A DNA stretch of 39,382 nucleotides from a virus: positions 1-39,382 of IMG/VR virus record IMGVR_UViG_3300048112_000053; one strand, 5' to 3'. The notes beneath the pieces were generated by a model. That model did not search any database. It was not told the DNA's origin and worked only from the letters and a program-made list of their open reading frames with translations. This document shows, in pieces, positions 5,710 through 14,731 of the stretch. The position numbers and the translations under genes are program-made. Position 1 is the first letter of the stretch; every line of letters begins with the position of its first letter.

Positions 5710-8317
5710 TGCGACAGACCTATTGACCCAACAAGTTATTCGAGAAGACAAAATGTTTTCTGACGGCTTAAAACGATACACCAATCGTCAATTGCAAAAC
5801 AAACGTCCTTCTACTTCTGATACACCTCACTACTTAGTCACTAACTCACTACCTTTAGTATCTGAAGGTATGCAAGAGTGGTTGATGTACCAAAAGAATC
5901 TGGGAGGAAGACGACAAGATGCCTACTCTATACTTTCAACTTTAGATTGCGACCTAATAGCTTACATAGGTCTCAATACATGTATGGATGGTACAGCTTC
6001 AGGAGGCACTAGGACTGCCGTCATAACGAACATAGGTAAGCGAATAGAACTGGAGATTTGGGCAGCAGGTCTAAAAGACTTCAATCCCAAGATTGCAAAG
6101 AAAATCGAAAGTCACAAGAGTGTCAAAGAGCAAAGCGTACACTACTACAAAGTAAGGGCTCTTAAGAAAGTTGCCAAAAGGTATGAGTATGACGTTGAGC
6201 CTTGGTCCGATAGTCTTGTCTGCCATGTAGGCTCTCGTGTACTGAGTGTCGTTCTTGACAGGTCACAACTCTTTGAAGACTGGACTAAGAACACAACAAA
6301 AAAGACTACTAAGATGGTAGGTCTGACAGATGAGGCTAGTCAGCGATTAGCCGACCTTGATGTGAAGGCTGCCTGGCAAGAGCCAATGTTGAGCCCGATG
6401 ATTATGCCGCCAAAAGACTATGAAGATTTTGACACTGGGTGCTACCACTCAGCGGTGGCAGCAGCAATGGTACCTCTAGTACGTCAAGCAGGTTATGCTC
6501 AGAAAAAGGCAATCAAACACGACATAGCTAAAGCGAAGGCTAAAGGTGAAATCCCTGAGTACATGGAGGCTTTGAACATTCTCCAGTCCACTCCTTTAAC
6601 AATCAATGCTTATGTGAAAGACGCTGTGAAGTGGTGTTGGGACAATGGTTATACCAGTGATTTAAAAGCCAAAGCTATCAAAAAGTTCCCGGTGAAAGAA
6701 ATGTTGAAATTTAAGTCTCGACCTGAGAACTACAATGACCTTAGTCTTGCCGATCAAATTCTACACAAGCAGGACAACAATAAGATTCGTGCCAAGAACC
6801 TGGAAGTCAAAGGTGGTATTGCACTGATGTCTCAAGACCTGAGTACAGCAGATGAGATAGCCACTTATGACCAGTTTTATATTCCTTGGAACTTGGACTT
6901 CAGAGGCAGAGTCTACCCAGTGTCTAACTTCAGCTATCACAGAGATGACCATATCAAAGCGATGTTTTTACTGAAGAACACTAAGGCAATGGATGACGAT
7001 GCTGCCTTCTGGTTGGCGGTCCACATTGCCAACAACGGTGACTTTAACAGAGTTTCTAAAAAGTCTTTTGAAGCTAGAGCCGAATGGGTTGAGCGAAGAA
7101 AGATGCTCATTTATGCAATCGGTAGAGACTTTAAAAAGACTTACCGCATATGGTCTAAAGCTGACAAGCCATTTCAGTTTCTTGCAGCTTGTCATGAGTT
7201 TGCTAACTATATGGATTACGGCAATGAGTACCACTGTGGTCTACCCATTGGATTAGACGCAAGCTGCTCTGGGATTCAACACTACGCTGCTGCTTCTTTA
7301 GCTGAGAGCGATGGAGCCCAGGTCAATTTAGTTCCTGCAGCCGAACCCCAGGACATTTATGCTGCGGTAGCTGAAGTGTCTCGCACGATGGTACTTGAGG
7401 TTCTAAAGTCATATGTACCCCAAGATAAAATCAGCAAAGAGACAGGCAAGCTTGTTAAGGACAACACGCTGCTCTATGCAGCAGCTTGGCTCAAGATGGG
7501 TATAACCAGGGACAAGTGTAAGCGTAATGTTATGACGTTTGGATACAGCTCAAGCAAGTACGGTATGGGTATACAACTCTATGACGACTTCATGAAACCT
7601 CTAGAAGATTTGGTGATGCGAGGTGTCATTGACGTTCATCCATTTGGTGACACAGAGTACTCACAGAAGGCTGCTGCCCATTTTCTTGCAGACATTAACT
7701 ACAATGCTGTACGCCAGGTAACAAGTAGTTCTGCTGTTGGGATGAAGTTCTTTCAACGCCTAGTGGGTGAGTTGGCCCACGAAGGTAAACATCTACGTTT
7801 CAACAACCCGGTAGGTTTTCCGATGGTGCAAAACTACACCTTCTGGGATACAAAAAAGGTAGTTGTCTACATGTTTGATAGGGCAGCTGAGGTGGAAAAG
7901 CGTACGTCTATTAGTATTCGTCATCCACGACCCATTGATGCAGCAAAAAGAAGCAAAAGAAGTATCGTTGACAAGAAGAAGTCTAAAAGTTCTATTGCTC
8001 CTAATGTCATACACTCGATGGACTCAGCGCATTTACTCAAGACTGTCATCAAAGCAAAACGAGAGGGAGTAGTTGACTTCTTTTTGATACATGACAGCTT
8101 TGCAACTGTGCCTACTGATACTGATGCGATGTATCAGACGGTCCGTTCGACCTTTGTCGATTTGTACAAAGATTACTGCTTGTACAGTGACTTCAAGTCA
8201 CAAGTTCTAGATGTTCTCAGTGATGCAGGTATAGAACGACTGCAGGGTGTTGAGATACCTCCAAAAGGTACACTGGATATTACCCAGGTCCTGGATTCAG
8301 AATACTGTTTTTCTTAA
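5702..8317 (+). CDS. T7-type single-subunit DNA-directed RNA polymerase
   Basis: 871 residues (T7 gp1 has 883), with AGGAGG before the ATG. The palm motifs are intact: motif A D519 in LDASCSGIQHY, motif B K607 to Y615 in KCKRNVMTFGY, and motif C D798 in IHDSFATVP. These correspond to T7 D537, K631/Y639 and D812. The segment NLDFRGRVYPVSNFSYH is also typical. It transcribes the phage genome from the five promoters described here and makes middle and late transcription independent of the host polymerase. It is preceded by one of its own promoters (P3) and followed at once by P4, whose first base is the last base of the stop codon. Confidence 0.98.
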   Translation: MDNATDLLTQQVIREDKMFSDGLKRYTNRQLQNKRPSTSDTPHYLVTNSLPLVSEGMQEWLMYQKNLGGRRQDAYSILSTLDCDLIAYIGLNTCMDGTASGGTRTAVITNIGKRIELEIWAAGLKDFNPKIAKKIESHKSVKEQSVHYYKVRALKKVAKRYEYDVEPWSDSLVCHVGSRVLSVVLDRSQLFEDWTKNTTKKTTKMVGLTDEASQRLADLDVKAAWQEPMLSPMIMPPKDYEDFDTGCYHSAVAAAMVPLVRQAGYAQKKAIKHDIAKAKAKGEIPEYMEALNILQSTPLTINAYVKDAVKWCWDNGYTSDLKAKAIKKFPVKEMLKFKSRPENYNDLSLADQILHKQDNNKIRAKNLEVKGGIALMSQDLSTADEIATYDQFYIPWNLDFRGRVYPVSNFSYHRDDHIKAMFLLKNTKAMDDDAAFWLAVHIANNGDFNRVSKKSFEARAEWVERRKMLIYAIGRDFKKTYRIWSKADKPFQFLAACHEFANYMDYGNEYHCGLPIGLDASCSGIQHYAAASLAESDGAQVNLVPAAEPQDIYAAVAEVSRTMVLEVLKSYVPQDKISKETGKLVKDNTLLYAAAWLKMGITRDKCKRNVMTFGYSSSKYGMGIQLYDDFMKPLEDLVMRGVIDVHPFGDTEYSQKAAAHFLADINYNAVRQVTSSSAVGMKFFQRLVGELAHEGKHLRFNNPVGFPMVQNYTFWDTKKVVVYMFDRAAEVEKRTSISIRHPRPIDAAKRSKRSIVDKKKSKSSIAPNVIHSMDSAHLLKTVIKAKREGVVDFFLIHDSFATVPTDTDAMYQTVRSTFVDLYKDYCLYSDFKSQVLDVLSDAGIERLQGVEIPPKGTLDITQVLDSEYCFS

Positions 8318-8339
8318 GTTCTGTCGTCCTCTTAGAGAC
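8317..8339 (+). promoter_or_regulatory. Phage RNA polymerase promoter P4
   Basis: AGTTCTGTCGTCCTCTTAGAGA is identical to P1 over the core and the following ten bases, except that the second base is G instead of C. It drives the SSB-to-DUF3310 replication operon. Confidence 0.85.
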
Positions 8340-8410
8340 CTATAGCTCAATCTAGGCTAGATCGAAAAATTTACTTACTACTATAACCATGAAAAAAAGG
8401 AGAAGACCCT

Positions 8411-8956
8411 ATGGCTCAAGTAAAACGAGTCCCATTCAATAGTGGCTCAGGCCGAGCGCAATATCCCTGGTTAAACGAACCAGACACTGCCTTTGGTAAT
8501 GACCCACGCTACAAAACCAATCTAATAGCAGACGATGCTTCTGCGCTTATTGCAAAGATTGAGGCTCTAGCTGAAGAAGAATTTGGCAACGACTGGAAAA
8601 AGGTGCGAATGCCTTTCGTCAGAGATGAAGACACTGGCGAAGTGATACTCAAAACGAAGTCTAAATATGCACCACTCTTCTATGATTCCACAGGTTCTGA
8701 TCTGGTGGGCCAACAGGTACCGAAACTGTGGGGCGGCTCTGTCATCAAGATAGGTGGATACATGGTGCCTTATACCGTGAGCGGTTCTAAAGGTATCTCA
8801 CTACAACTTACCAAAATCCAGGTTATTAACCCGGTGTCTTCTGGTGAGAAGAAAGATGGTGGATTTGAGGCTGTTGAGGGCGGCTATGTTGCAGATGACA
8901 TAATGCAGGAAGCTTTCGACAATGACGAAGAGACGACCACCGCAGACCGCTTCTAG
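8411..8956 (+). CDS. Single-stranded DNA-binding protein, T7 gp2.5-like
   Basis: 181 residues (T7 gp2.5 has 232). The start has AAGGAG 8 bases upstream. The body is beta-rich, as expected of an OB fold, with FYDSTGSDLVG and KIGGYMVPY segments. The C terminus is strongly acidic and ends in an aromatic residue (FDNDEETTTADRF), the feature by which gp2.5 contacts the polymerase and primase-helicase. First gene of the replication operon after P4; its 3' end overlaps endonuclease I by 35 bases, the same order as T7 genes 2.5 and 3. Confidence 0.88.
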   Translation: MAQVKRVPFNSGSGRAQYPWLNEPDTAFGNDPRYKTNLIADDASALIAKIEALAEEEFGNDWKKVRMPFVRDEDTGEVILKTKSKYAPLFYDSTGSDLVGQQVPKLWGGSVIKIGGYMVPYTVSGSKGISLQLTKIQVINPVSSGEKKDGGFEAVEGGYVADDIMQEAFDNDEETTTADRF

Positions 8957-9350
8957 TAGAAGACAACGCGGAATAAAGCACGGCTATCGAAGTGGTCTCG
9001 AAGATAAAGCAGCTGCACAGATTAAAGCAGCAGGACTAGAGCTTCTCTATGAGACCGACAAGATTAGCTATGTAGTACCACAGAGCAATCACAAGTACAC
9101 ACCGGATTTTAAGCTGCCTAAGAAGGGTGGCTTTTTTTATGTCGAGACAAAGGGTATCTGGGATACGAAGGACAGACAGAAGCACGTCTTGATTCGTGAG
9201 CAATACCCAGACCTGGACATCCGGTTTGTATTTAGTAATTGCAATTCAAAACTCTACAAGGGGTCGAAAACGACATATGCATCCTTCTGCGATAAGCAGG
9301 GGTTTGTTTATGCCCACAAAACGATTCCTGATGAGTGGCTACGAGAGTAG
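8922..9350 (+). CDS. Endonuclease I (Holliday junction resolvase), T7 gp3-like
   Basis: 142 residues (T7 gp3 has 149). Catalytic residues line up with T7 E20, D55, E65 and K67: E27 (RSGLEDKAA), D62 (YTPDFKLP), E75 and K77 (YVETKGIWD). The enzyme resolves branched DNA and degrades host DNA during replication. The start lies inside the SSB gene, and the 15-25 residue basic N terminus (KRRPPQ, RRQRG) is partly encoded by the overlap. A terminator follows. Confidence 0.95.
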   Translation: MTKRRPPQTASSRRQRGIKHGYRSGLEDKAAAQIKAAGLELLYETDKISYVVPQSNHKYTPDFKLPKKGGFFYVETKGIWDTKDRQKHVLIREQYPDLDIRFVFSNCNSKLYKGSKTTYASFCDKQGFVYAHKTIPDEWLRE

Positions 9351-9363
9351 TTAAGGAGAGCTA

Positions 9364-9399
9364 AGGGTCATCCTCAGAAATGGGGGTGGCCCTTTTTTT
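9364..9399 (+). terminator. Rho-independent terminator between endonuclease I and primase-helicase
   Basis: AGGGTCA (9364-9370) pairs with TGGCCCT (9387-9393), one G-U, and is followed by a run of T through 9399. The 16-base loop is long, so termination may be partial. It lies inside an apparent N-terminal extension of the next reading frame, which argues that translation starts after it. Confidence 0.7.
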
Positions 9400-9418
9400 C
9401 GTTTGTGAGGGAAACCAA

Positions 9419-11032
9419 ATGTTAGCACCAACCACCGACCACAATGATTCTGAGTTCGTTATGCATGTGAGCTGCGAGTCATGTGGTTCCAAAGACAATG
9501 CTGCCATCTATGATGACGGTCACACCTATTGCTTTGGTTGCCAACTTTACACACCAGATGATTCAGTTGAAGTTGTTGCAGCCACCAAACCAAAAAAACT
9601 ACACAAAGATTTAATCCAGGGCACATACAGTGACTTGGTTGCCAGAGGTATTCGTGAAGACACCTGTCGAAAGTTTGACTACCAGGTAGGAGAGTACCAG
9701 GGCAGGGCAGTACAGATTGAGAACTACCGGGATGACAACGGTGAAATCAGAGTCCAAAAGACAAGAGACCAAGACAAGAACTTTACGGTCCTGGGTGACT
9801 CTAGTCACATGTGTCTTTTCGGGCAGCATTTGTGGACTACAGGTAAAAAACTCGTTGTTACAGAAGGGGCCATAGACTGCCTCTCAGTGTCTCAGGCACA
9901 AGGCAACAAGTGGCCTGTAGTGTCAGTCCCAAATGGAGCGCAATCAGCTAAGAAAGCCCTTATGAAAGCCTGGGACTTCTTAAATGGCTTTGAAGAAATC
10001 ATCTTGATGATGGACGGAGATGAGCCAGGCCAAAAGGCTGCATTAGAGTGCGCTGAGAGCCTTCCGGTTGGCAAATGTAAGATAGCCAAGCTTAGTGGTT
10101 ACAAAGACCCTAACGAGGCTCTACAGGCAGGAGGTGAGGCTGAAATAGTCAATGCCATATGGAGGGCGAAGGACTGGAGACCTGACGGCATTATCTCAAC
10201 TAAAGAGCTGAGAAGTATTGTCACAGAGACTGATGAACACTCTACGATTACTTATCCATACCCTCGACTGAATGAAATCACAAAAGGTATCCGACCATCT
10301 ACCCTGGTTACAATTTGTGCCGGGAGTGGCGTAGGTAAATCCACGTTAGTTACTGAGTTTGCATACCATCTGCACAAGTCTGAGCAACGCGTTGGAATGC
10401 TCATGTTAGAGGAGAACAACAAGCGTACTGTGAGGGGTCTCACTGGCCTCCACATCAACAAAAACATCGTCCAGGACCATGAGGCTGCAACGAAAGAAGA
10501 GGTCTTAGAAGCGTATGACGACCTGTTTAAAACGCAAGAGATTCAGCTGTTAGATTCTGGTGGCAGCCATAGTTTACCCATTGTGATTAACCGCATTCAG
10601 TACATGGCAAAAGCGATGGGATGTACCCATGTGTTTTTAGACCATTTGTCACTAGTCATAAGTTCCATGACCGGAAAGGTCACAGATGAAAGACGACTGA
10701 TTGATGACGCAATGACTCAATTGAGAACGATGGTCCAGGAGTTAGGCATAACACTGTTCCTGGTTAGCCACCTTACTCGTCCCCAGGGTAAAGGACATGA
10801 GGCAGGAGGAAAGGTGGAGCTTTCACAATTGAGAGGTTCACACGCGATTGCCCAATTAGCAGACCAATGTATTGGTCTCCAAATGGACGCTGAAGACCCT
10901 ACCAATGACTGCCGTGATTTAGTTGTTTTAAAGAACAGGTTTACTGGTCAAGTAGGTTGGGCAGGAAGACTACAGTATCACCGCGAATCAGGACGGCTCA
11001 TCGATGCCGATTCTGGTGACTCTCGCTTTTAA
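9419..11032 (+). CDS. Primase-helicase, T7 gp4A-like
   Basis: 537 residues from ATG 9419. The frame is open to an ATG at 9380, but that codon lies in the terminator hairpin. With 9419 the zinc ligands fall at C19, C22, C38 and C41, almost exactly the T7 positions (17, 20, 36, 39). The TOPRIM primase domain has E149 (VTEGAIDCLS) and D199/D201 (MMDGDEPGQ). The hexameric helicase domain has Walker A GSGVGKST (K307), Walker B THVFLDHLSL and motif QLRGSHAIAQLADQ. It unwinds DNA and primes lagging-strand synthesis. GAGG lies 9-12 bases upstream. Confidence 0.97.
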   Translation: MLAPTTDHNDSEFVMHVSCESCGSKDNAAIYDDGHTYCFGCQLYTPDDSVEVVAATKPKKLHKDLIQGTYSDLVARGIREDTCRKFDYQVGEYQGRAVQIENYRDDNGEIRVQKTRDQDKNFTVLGDSSHMCLFGQHLWTTGKKLVVTEGAIDCLSVSQAQGNKWPVVSVPNGAQSAKKALMKAWDFLNGFEEIILMMDGDEPGQKAALECAESLPVGKCKIAKLSGYKDPNEALQAGGEAEIVNAIWRAKDWRPDGIISTKELRSIVTETDEHSTITYPYPRLNEITKGIRPSTLVTICAGSGVGKSTLVTEFAYHLHKSEQRVGMLMLEENNKRTVRGLTGLHINKNIVQDHEAATKEEVLEAYDDLFKTQEIQLLDSGGSHSLPIVINRIQYMAKAMGCTHVFLDHLSLVISSMTGKVTDERRLIDDAMTQLRTMVQELGITLFLVSHLTRPQGKGHEAGGKVELSQLRGSHAIAQLADQCIGLQMDAEDPTNDCRDLVVLKNRFTGQVGWAGRLQYHRESGRLIDADSGDSRF

Positions 11033-11059
11033 TAAATCGACAAACCAAGGAGACATACA

Positions 11060-11314
11060 ATGTCACAGAAGCACGATTTACTTTCATACCTTCAAGAAGG
11101 TCACTCAATTACCTCTCTGGATGCCATTAGACATATGGGCATCACTCGTATCTCATCAATTATTCATAAGCTAAAGGCTGACGGTCACAACATAGTACGT
11201 TCAGATGTTGCTGTCGTTGACCGCCAAGGCAAAAAGAAGACTATAGGTAAATGGTGGCTGCACGGTCAGGAGCCTAACTTAGATTATGTGCAGCAGATAG
11301 AGATGCAGGTATGA
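11060..11314 (+). CDS. Small helix-turn-helix protein (HTH_39-like)
   Basis: 84 residues with AAGGAG 9 bases upstream. Residues 14-50 (HSITSLDAIRHMGITRISS, then IIHKLKADGHNIV) have the spacing of a winged helix-turn-helix, of the kind annotated HTH_39 in many phages, and the C-terminal GKWWLHG fits the wing region. It overlaps the DNA polymerase gene by ATGA. It could regulate transcription or assist replication; position inside the replication operon does not decide between these. Confidence 0.75.
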   Translation: MSQKHDLLSYLQEGHSITSLDAIRHMGITRISSIIHKLKADGHNIVRSDVAVVDRQGKKKTIGKWWLHGQEPNLDYVQQIEMQV

Positions 11315-13104
11315 GCCTGGTGTTTGACCTTGAGAGTAACGGTCTGCTCAAGGAACTAGACACAATTCACTGTATAGCAATTCTCGATACAGCAAGTGAG
11401 GACAGAAGAGTTAATGCTCTATCTATTTACTCTGGTCCTGATGGCATCAAAGAAGCCCTGGACCTACTTGCTGCAGCCGATGAAATCATAGGTCACAACG
11501 TCATTGGTTTTGACATCCCGGCAATACAAAAGGTTTATCCAGACTGGCAGCCAAAAGGCAAAGTGACAGACACACTTGTCATTAGTCGACTGGTCGCTGC
11601 TGACTTAATGAATGACGATGCAACCTCCCTTGGACTCCCTGATGACTTTAAGAAACGGATGTGGGGCAGTCACGCATTGAAAGCCTGGGGCCTACGAATG
11701 GGCACAATGAAAGGCGATTACGATGGAGGATGGGAGACCTGTAACCCGGAGATGCTTGAGTATTGTAAGCAAGACGTAGTTGTCACTTACAAGCTGTACA
11801 AGAAGCTGATGCAGATGGCTAAAGGTTTCTCTGAGCAGTCACTTGAGTTAGAACATGAGTTAGCTGAGATTTGCTACAGAGTTGGCAACAATGGGTGGAC
11901 GTTTGATGTTAAAGCAGCAGAGAGTTTATACGCTGATTTAGCTACCACCAGGATAGAGCTTGAGAAGGACTTAAATAAGCTGTTTGAGCCCTGGGAGATA
12001 CATACTGAGTTCATACCTAAAGCTAACAACAAGACTCGTGGATACGTCAAAGGAGAGCCGTTTACGAAGGTTAAGGTCGTTGAGTTCAATCCTAACTCTC
12101 GCAAGCACATTCACTATTGCCTAGTTAAAAAGTATGGGTGGAAGCCTAAGTCATTCACCCCCAGTGGTGATGCTAAGGTAGACGAGACTGTGTTGTCTAA
12201 GCTGCCATACCCAGAAGCTAGAAAACTAGCGAAATTCATGTTGGTACAAAAGAGAATCGCTCAGTTGGCCGAGGGTAGTCAAGCCTGGCTTAAGATGGTA
12301 GACACTGACGGCAAGCTCCGTCATACCATTATCTCTGGTGGCACTGTGTCAGGTAGAGCAAGCCATCGTAACCCTAACGTGGCCCAGACGGTTTCTGCTA
12401 GGGCAGCCTACGGTAAACCTATGAGAGAGTTATTCACTGTGCCCAACGGATGGCACCTCTGTGGTGGCGACTTAAGTCAATTGGAGCTTAGGTGTTTAGC
12501 CTATTTTCTTGATGATGGCGGTGAGTATGCCAAGCAAATCATGGAAGGAGACATTCATACCTTTAACCAGAAGGCAGCAGGTTTACCTACCAGGGATGCA
12601 GCCAAGACTTTCATCTATGCCACTACTTATGGGGGTGGAGACACTCTTATCGGCAAGCTAGTCGGTGGCTCTTCAAAAGATGGTAGGAGACTTAAGTCAG
12701 AGTTTGACAAGAATATACCTAGTTTTAAATCACTGAAGAGTGAACTTAATCAAGCATATAAGCGCGGATACCTCAAAGGTTTGGACGGCAGAAAGCTGTT
12801 CGTTAGGTCAGAGCATAAATGCCTTTCACAACTACTCCAGTCAGCAGGTGCCCTTCTTTGTAAGAAGTGGTTAGCCCTGGTTGACCAGGAGATTACAAGA
12901 CAACAACTACAGAACGATGCACTCATCTTGGCATGGGTACATGACGAACTGCAGATTGCTTGTAGAACCAAAGAGGTAGCAAACAATGTCGGTGACATAC
13001 TTATCCGAATGGCTAAAGAAGCAGGAGAACATTTCAGAATCTCAGAAAAACTCCCTATCGAAGCAGAGTTCAGCGTGGGACGTACCTGGTGCGAAACACA
13101 CTGA
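11311..13104 (+). CDS. Family A DNA polymerase with 3'-5' exonuclease, T7 gp5-like
   Basis: 597 residues (T7 gp5 has 704). Exonuclease motifs: D6/E8 (VFDLESNGLL), D68 (GHNVIGFDIPA) and Y151/D155 (YCKQDVVVTY). Polymerase motifs: A with D387 (GGDLSQLELR), B RDAAKTFIYATTYGGG, and C with H544-D545-E546 (AWVHDELQIA). The protein replicates the phage genome with the primase-helicase and SSB encoded upstream. The roughly 100-residue shortfall against T7 may mean that the thioredoxin-binding loop of the thumb is absent, but this was not aligned. The 3' end overlaps the next frame by 119 bases. Confidence 0.97.
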   Translation: MSLVFDLESNGLLKELDTIHCIAILDTASEDRRVNALSIYSGPDGIKEALDLLAAADEIIGHNVIGFDIPAIQKVYPDWQPKGKVTDTLVISRLVAADLMNDDATSLGLPDDFKKRMWGSHALKAWGLRMGTMKGDYDGGWETCNPEMLEYCKQDVVVTYKLYKKLMQMAKGFSEQSLELEHELAEICYRVGNNGWTFDVKAAESLYADLATTRIELEKDLNKLFEPWEIHTEFIPKANNKTRGYVKGEPFTKVKVVEFNPNSRKHIHYCLVKKYGWKPKSFTPSGDAKVDETVLSKLPYPEARKLAKFMLVQKRIAQLAEGSQAWLKMVDTDGKLRHTIISGGTVSGRASHRNPNVAQTVSARAAYGKPMRELFTVPNGWHLCGGDLSQLELRCLAYFLDDGGEYAKQIMEGDIHTFNQKAAGLPTRDAAKTFIYATTYGGGDTLIGKLVGGSSKDGRRLKSEFDKNIPSFKSLKSELNQAYKRGYLKGLDGRKLFVRSEHKCLSQLLQSAGALLCKKWLALVDQEITRQQLQNDALILAWVHDELQIACRTKEVANNVGDILIRMAKEAGEHFRISEKLPIEAEFSVGRTWCETH

Positions 13105-13354
13105 GGATGACTTCACGAACGATGTCGAGCAGCTGATTGCATTTTGGGCAGTCCTAGATAAAGCCGAACGTGAAGGGTTTACAGTCAAGAGTGGTTTCGC
13201 CAGAAAAGGTGCCTGGCATGTTGCTGTCCTGGCAAGTGGTGGACTCATAACAACTGAGATTGATATTGATGTCTTTGGACGTTACTGGCTAATCACTGAT
13301 GAAGGTCATGACTTTAAGGAGGCACTTGATGAACGTATTAAAGAGCTTCTCTAG
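12986..13354 (+). CDS. Hypothetical protein overlapping the 3' end of the DNA polymerase gene
   Basis: 122 residues from ATG 12986, preceded by GAGGT 8 bases upstream. No later ATG, GTG or TTG was seen before the protein-like region begins (about residue 38), so the long overlap with the polymerase is probably real. Residues 45-122 look like a compact alpha/beta domain (QLIAFWAVLDKAEREGF, ARKGAWHVAVLASGG, RYWLITDEGHDF). Family not recognised. It overlaps the exonuclease start by 26 bases. Confidence 0.65.
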   Translation: MSVTYLSEWLKKQENISESQKNSLSKQSSAWDVPGAKHTEDDFTNDVEQLIAFWAVLDKAEREGFTVKSGFARKGAWHVAVLASGGLITTEIDIDVFGRYWLITDEGHDFKEALDERIKELL

Positions 13355-14087
13355 TGACAAAACCACGCTGCTTATCGATGGTGACTTGTATCTTTACCAG
13401 GCAGCTGCAGCATCTGAGTCTGAAACAGACTGGGGAGACGATATATGGTCCCTCACCTGTGACGTAGGTGCTGCCAAGAAGATGTTTAACAGTCGTCTTG
13501 AGACTTTCAAAGAACGCCTAGATTCAGACGAAATTCTTGTTTGTTTCACGGTAGGTGAAAACTTTAGAAAGACTGTGCTGCCAGATTATAAAGGTGGACG
13601 AAAGAAGACCAGGAAACCAGTCGGTTATAAGTACCTGGTAGGTTGGGCTCAGGAAAACTATCCCTGCCATGTCCAAGACACCCTGGAAGCTGATGACATC
13701 ATGGGCATCCTCCAGTCATCCAAGACTCATCCAACTTGCATTGTGTCTGATGATAAGGACATGAAAACAATACCAGGCAAACTCTATAGACCTATGGCTG
13801 ATGAGCTGCTGCACATCAAAGATGCAGAGGCTAACTATTACTTCTTTACGCAGTGTCTTACCGGAGATGTCACAGATGGCTATAAGGGCCTACCTGGGAC
13901 TGGTCCAAAGAAAGCTGAAGGTATCTTAGGTAACCACCCAAGTTGGGACCAGGTTGCCCAGGCATACATTAAAGCAGGGTTAACCAGGGAGGATGCAATA
14001 GCCCAGAGTCGCTGTGCCAGGATACTTAGGAGCTGCGATTGGAACTGGGATACAGAGACGATAAACATGTGGGAGCCAGGACGATGA
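13329..14087 (+). CDS. 5'-3' exonuclease, T7 gp6-like (FEN/PIN fold)
   Basis: 252 residues from ATG 13329, chosen because AAGGAGG lies 8 bases before it; the longer frame from 13299 has no such site. Conserved acids: D17 and D19 (LLIDGDLY), the EADDIMGIL motif and VSDDKDMKTIPGKL. A helix-3-turn-helix region follows (GLPGTGPKKAEGILG). In T7 this enzyme removes RNA primers and helps to degrade host DNA for nucleotide reuse. Position after the polymerase matches T7 gene order (5 then 6). Confidence 0.93.
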   Translation: MNVLKSFSSDKTTLLIDGDLYLYQAAAASESETDWGDDIWSLTCDVGAAKKMFNSRLETFKERLDSDEILVCFTVGENFRKTVLPDYKGGRKKTRKPVGYKYLVGWAQENYPCHVQDTLEADDIMGILQSSKTHPTCIVSDDKDMKTIPGKLYRPMADELLHIKDAEANYYFFTQCLTGDVTDGYKGLPGTGPKKAEGILGNHPSWDQVAQAYIKAGLTREDAIAQSRCARILRSCDWNWDTETINMWEPGR

Positions 14088-14293
14088 TAGTACACAAGGT
14101 ATCTTCATTGACTGGTGTACTACACAGTCGAGACATCGATGTCACTGGTAAACAACTGACCCGACATGCCGAAGGTGAGCTGATACAAAATGTGTGTCCA
14201 GACCTTAGTGCAGAGGACCGGGAGTTTCTGATGACCGGAATTACCCAGGACGAGTGGCAGCGGTTTGCTGCTTGTCAGGAATGCGAGGTGTAA
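14084..14293 (+). CDS. Conserved phage hypothetical protein
   Basis: 69 residues from ATG 14084, which overlaps the exonuclease stop codon; the longer frame from 14039 runs within the exonuclease gene and is less likely. The pattern GELIQNV, then LSAEDREFLMTGITQDEWQRF, is one I recall in small proteins of marine phages of this type, where it ends in an ITPEEW-like motif. Acidic, no membrane segment. Function unknown. Confidence 0.65.
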   Translation: MIVHKVSSLTGVLHSRDIDVTGKQLTRHAEGELIQNVCPDLSAEDREFLMTGITQDEWQRFAACQECEV

Positions 14294-14297
14294 ACAA

Positions 14298-14534
14298 ATG
14301 ATATTAACTTGGAGAGAGAACCTGCAGCTGACTAAGCCAAGGAAGCTAATGCAGGAAACCCAGAGTACAGAGACTTGTACTAATTACTATGCAGGTCTTG
14401 AGGACGGCATCCAATACAAGCCAAGACGACACACAACTCATCGTGAACTCTATAGAGAAAACATGGCTAGGACTAACGGTATCAACAATCTAAATATAAA
14501 AGATAGGATTCTATATAAAGGAGACAACTCATGA
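14298..14534 (+). CDS. Hypothetical protein
   Basis: 78 residues from ATG 14298; the upstream ATG at 14265 in the same frame lies in the preceding gene. The protein is basic and polar (TKPRKLMQETQ, YKPRRHTTHRELYREN) with no recognisable domain. It has ATGA coupling to the next gene. No strong ribosome binding site precedes it, so translation probably depends on the upstream gene, which stops 5 bases before. Confidence 0.5.
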   Translation: MILTWRENLQLTKPRKLMQETQSTETCTNYYAGLEDGIQYKPRRHTTHRELYRENMARTNGINNLNIKDRILYKGDNS

Positions 14535-14731
14535 ACTCATTGATGAACGGTAGTGTAGCTGCAACTAACAATGATTTACATACGTTAGGACGTACGGTTG
14601 ATAAAGAAAGAGCTAACTGTAAAGCACTAATAAAAAAACTTGAGGCAGCTGAAGGTGCATTGGACAGAGCCTTACATGCCTATCATATTGAATTGAGAAG
14701 CCATTACACAGCAGATAAGGAGGTGAACTAA
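14531..14731 (+). CDS. Small helical hypothetical protein
   Basis: 66 residues with AGGAG 9 bases upstream. Residues 20-60 are predicted to form one long charged helix (DKERANCKALIKKLEAAEGA and onward). It overlaps the previous gene by ATGA and the next ATG by one base. Function unknown. Confidence 0.6.
   Translation: MNSLMNGSVAATNNDLHTLGRTVDKERANCKALIKKLEAAEGALDRALHAYHIELRSHYTADKEVN

Noticed and set aside
9380-9418. Upstream start of the primase-helicase
   Set aside because: The ATG is in the loop of a terminator hairpin and the extension shifts the zinc ligands away from the T7 spacing.
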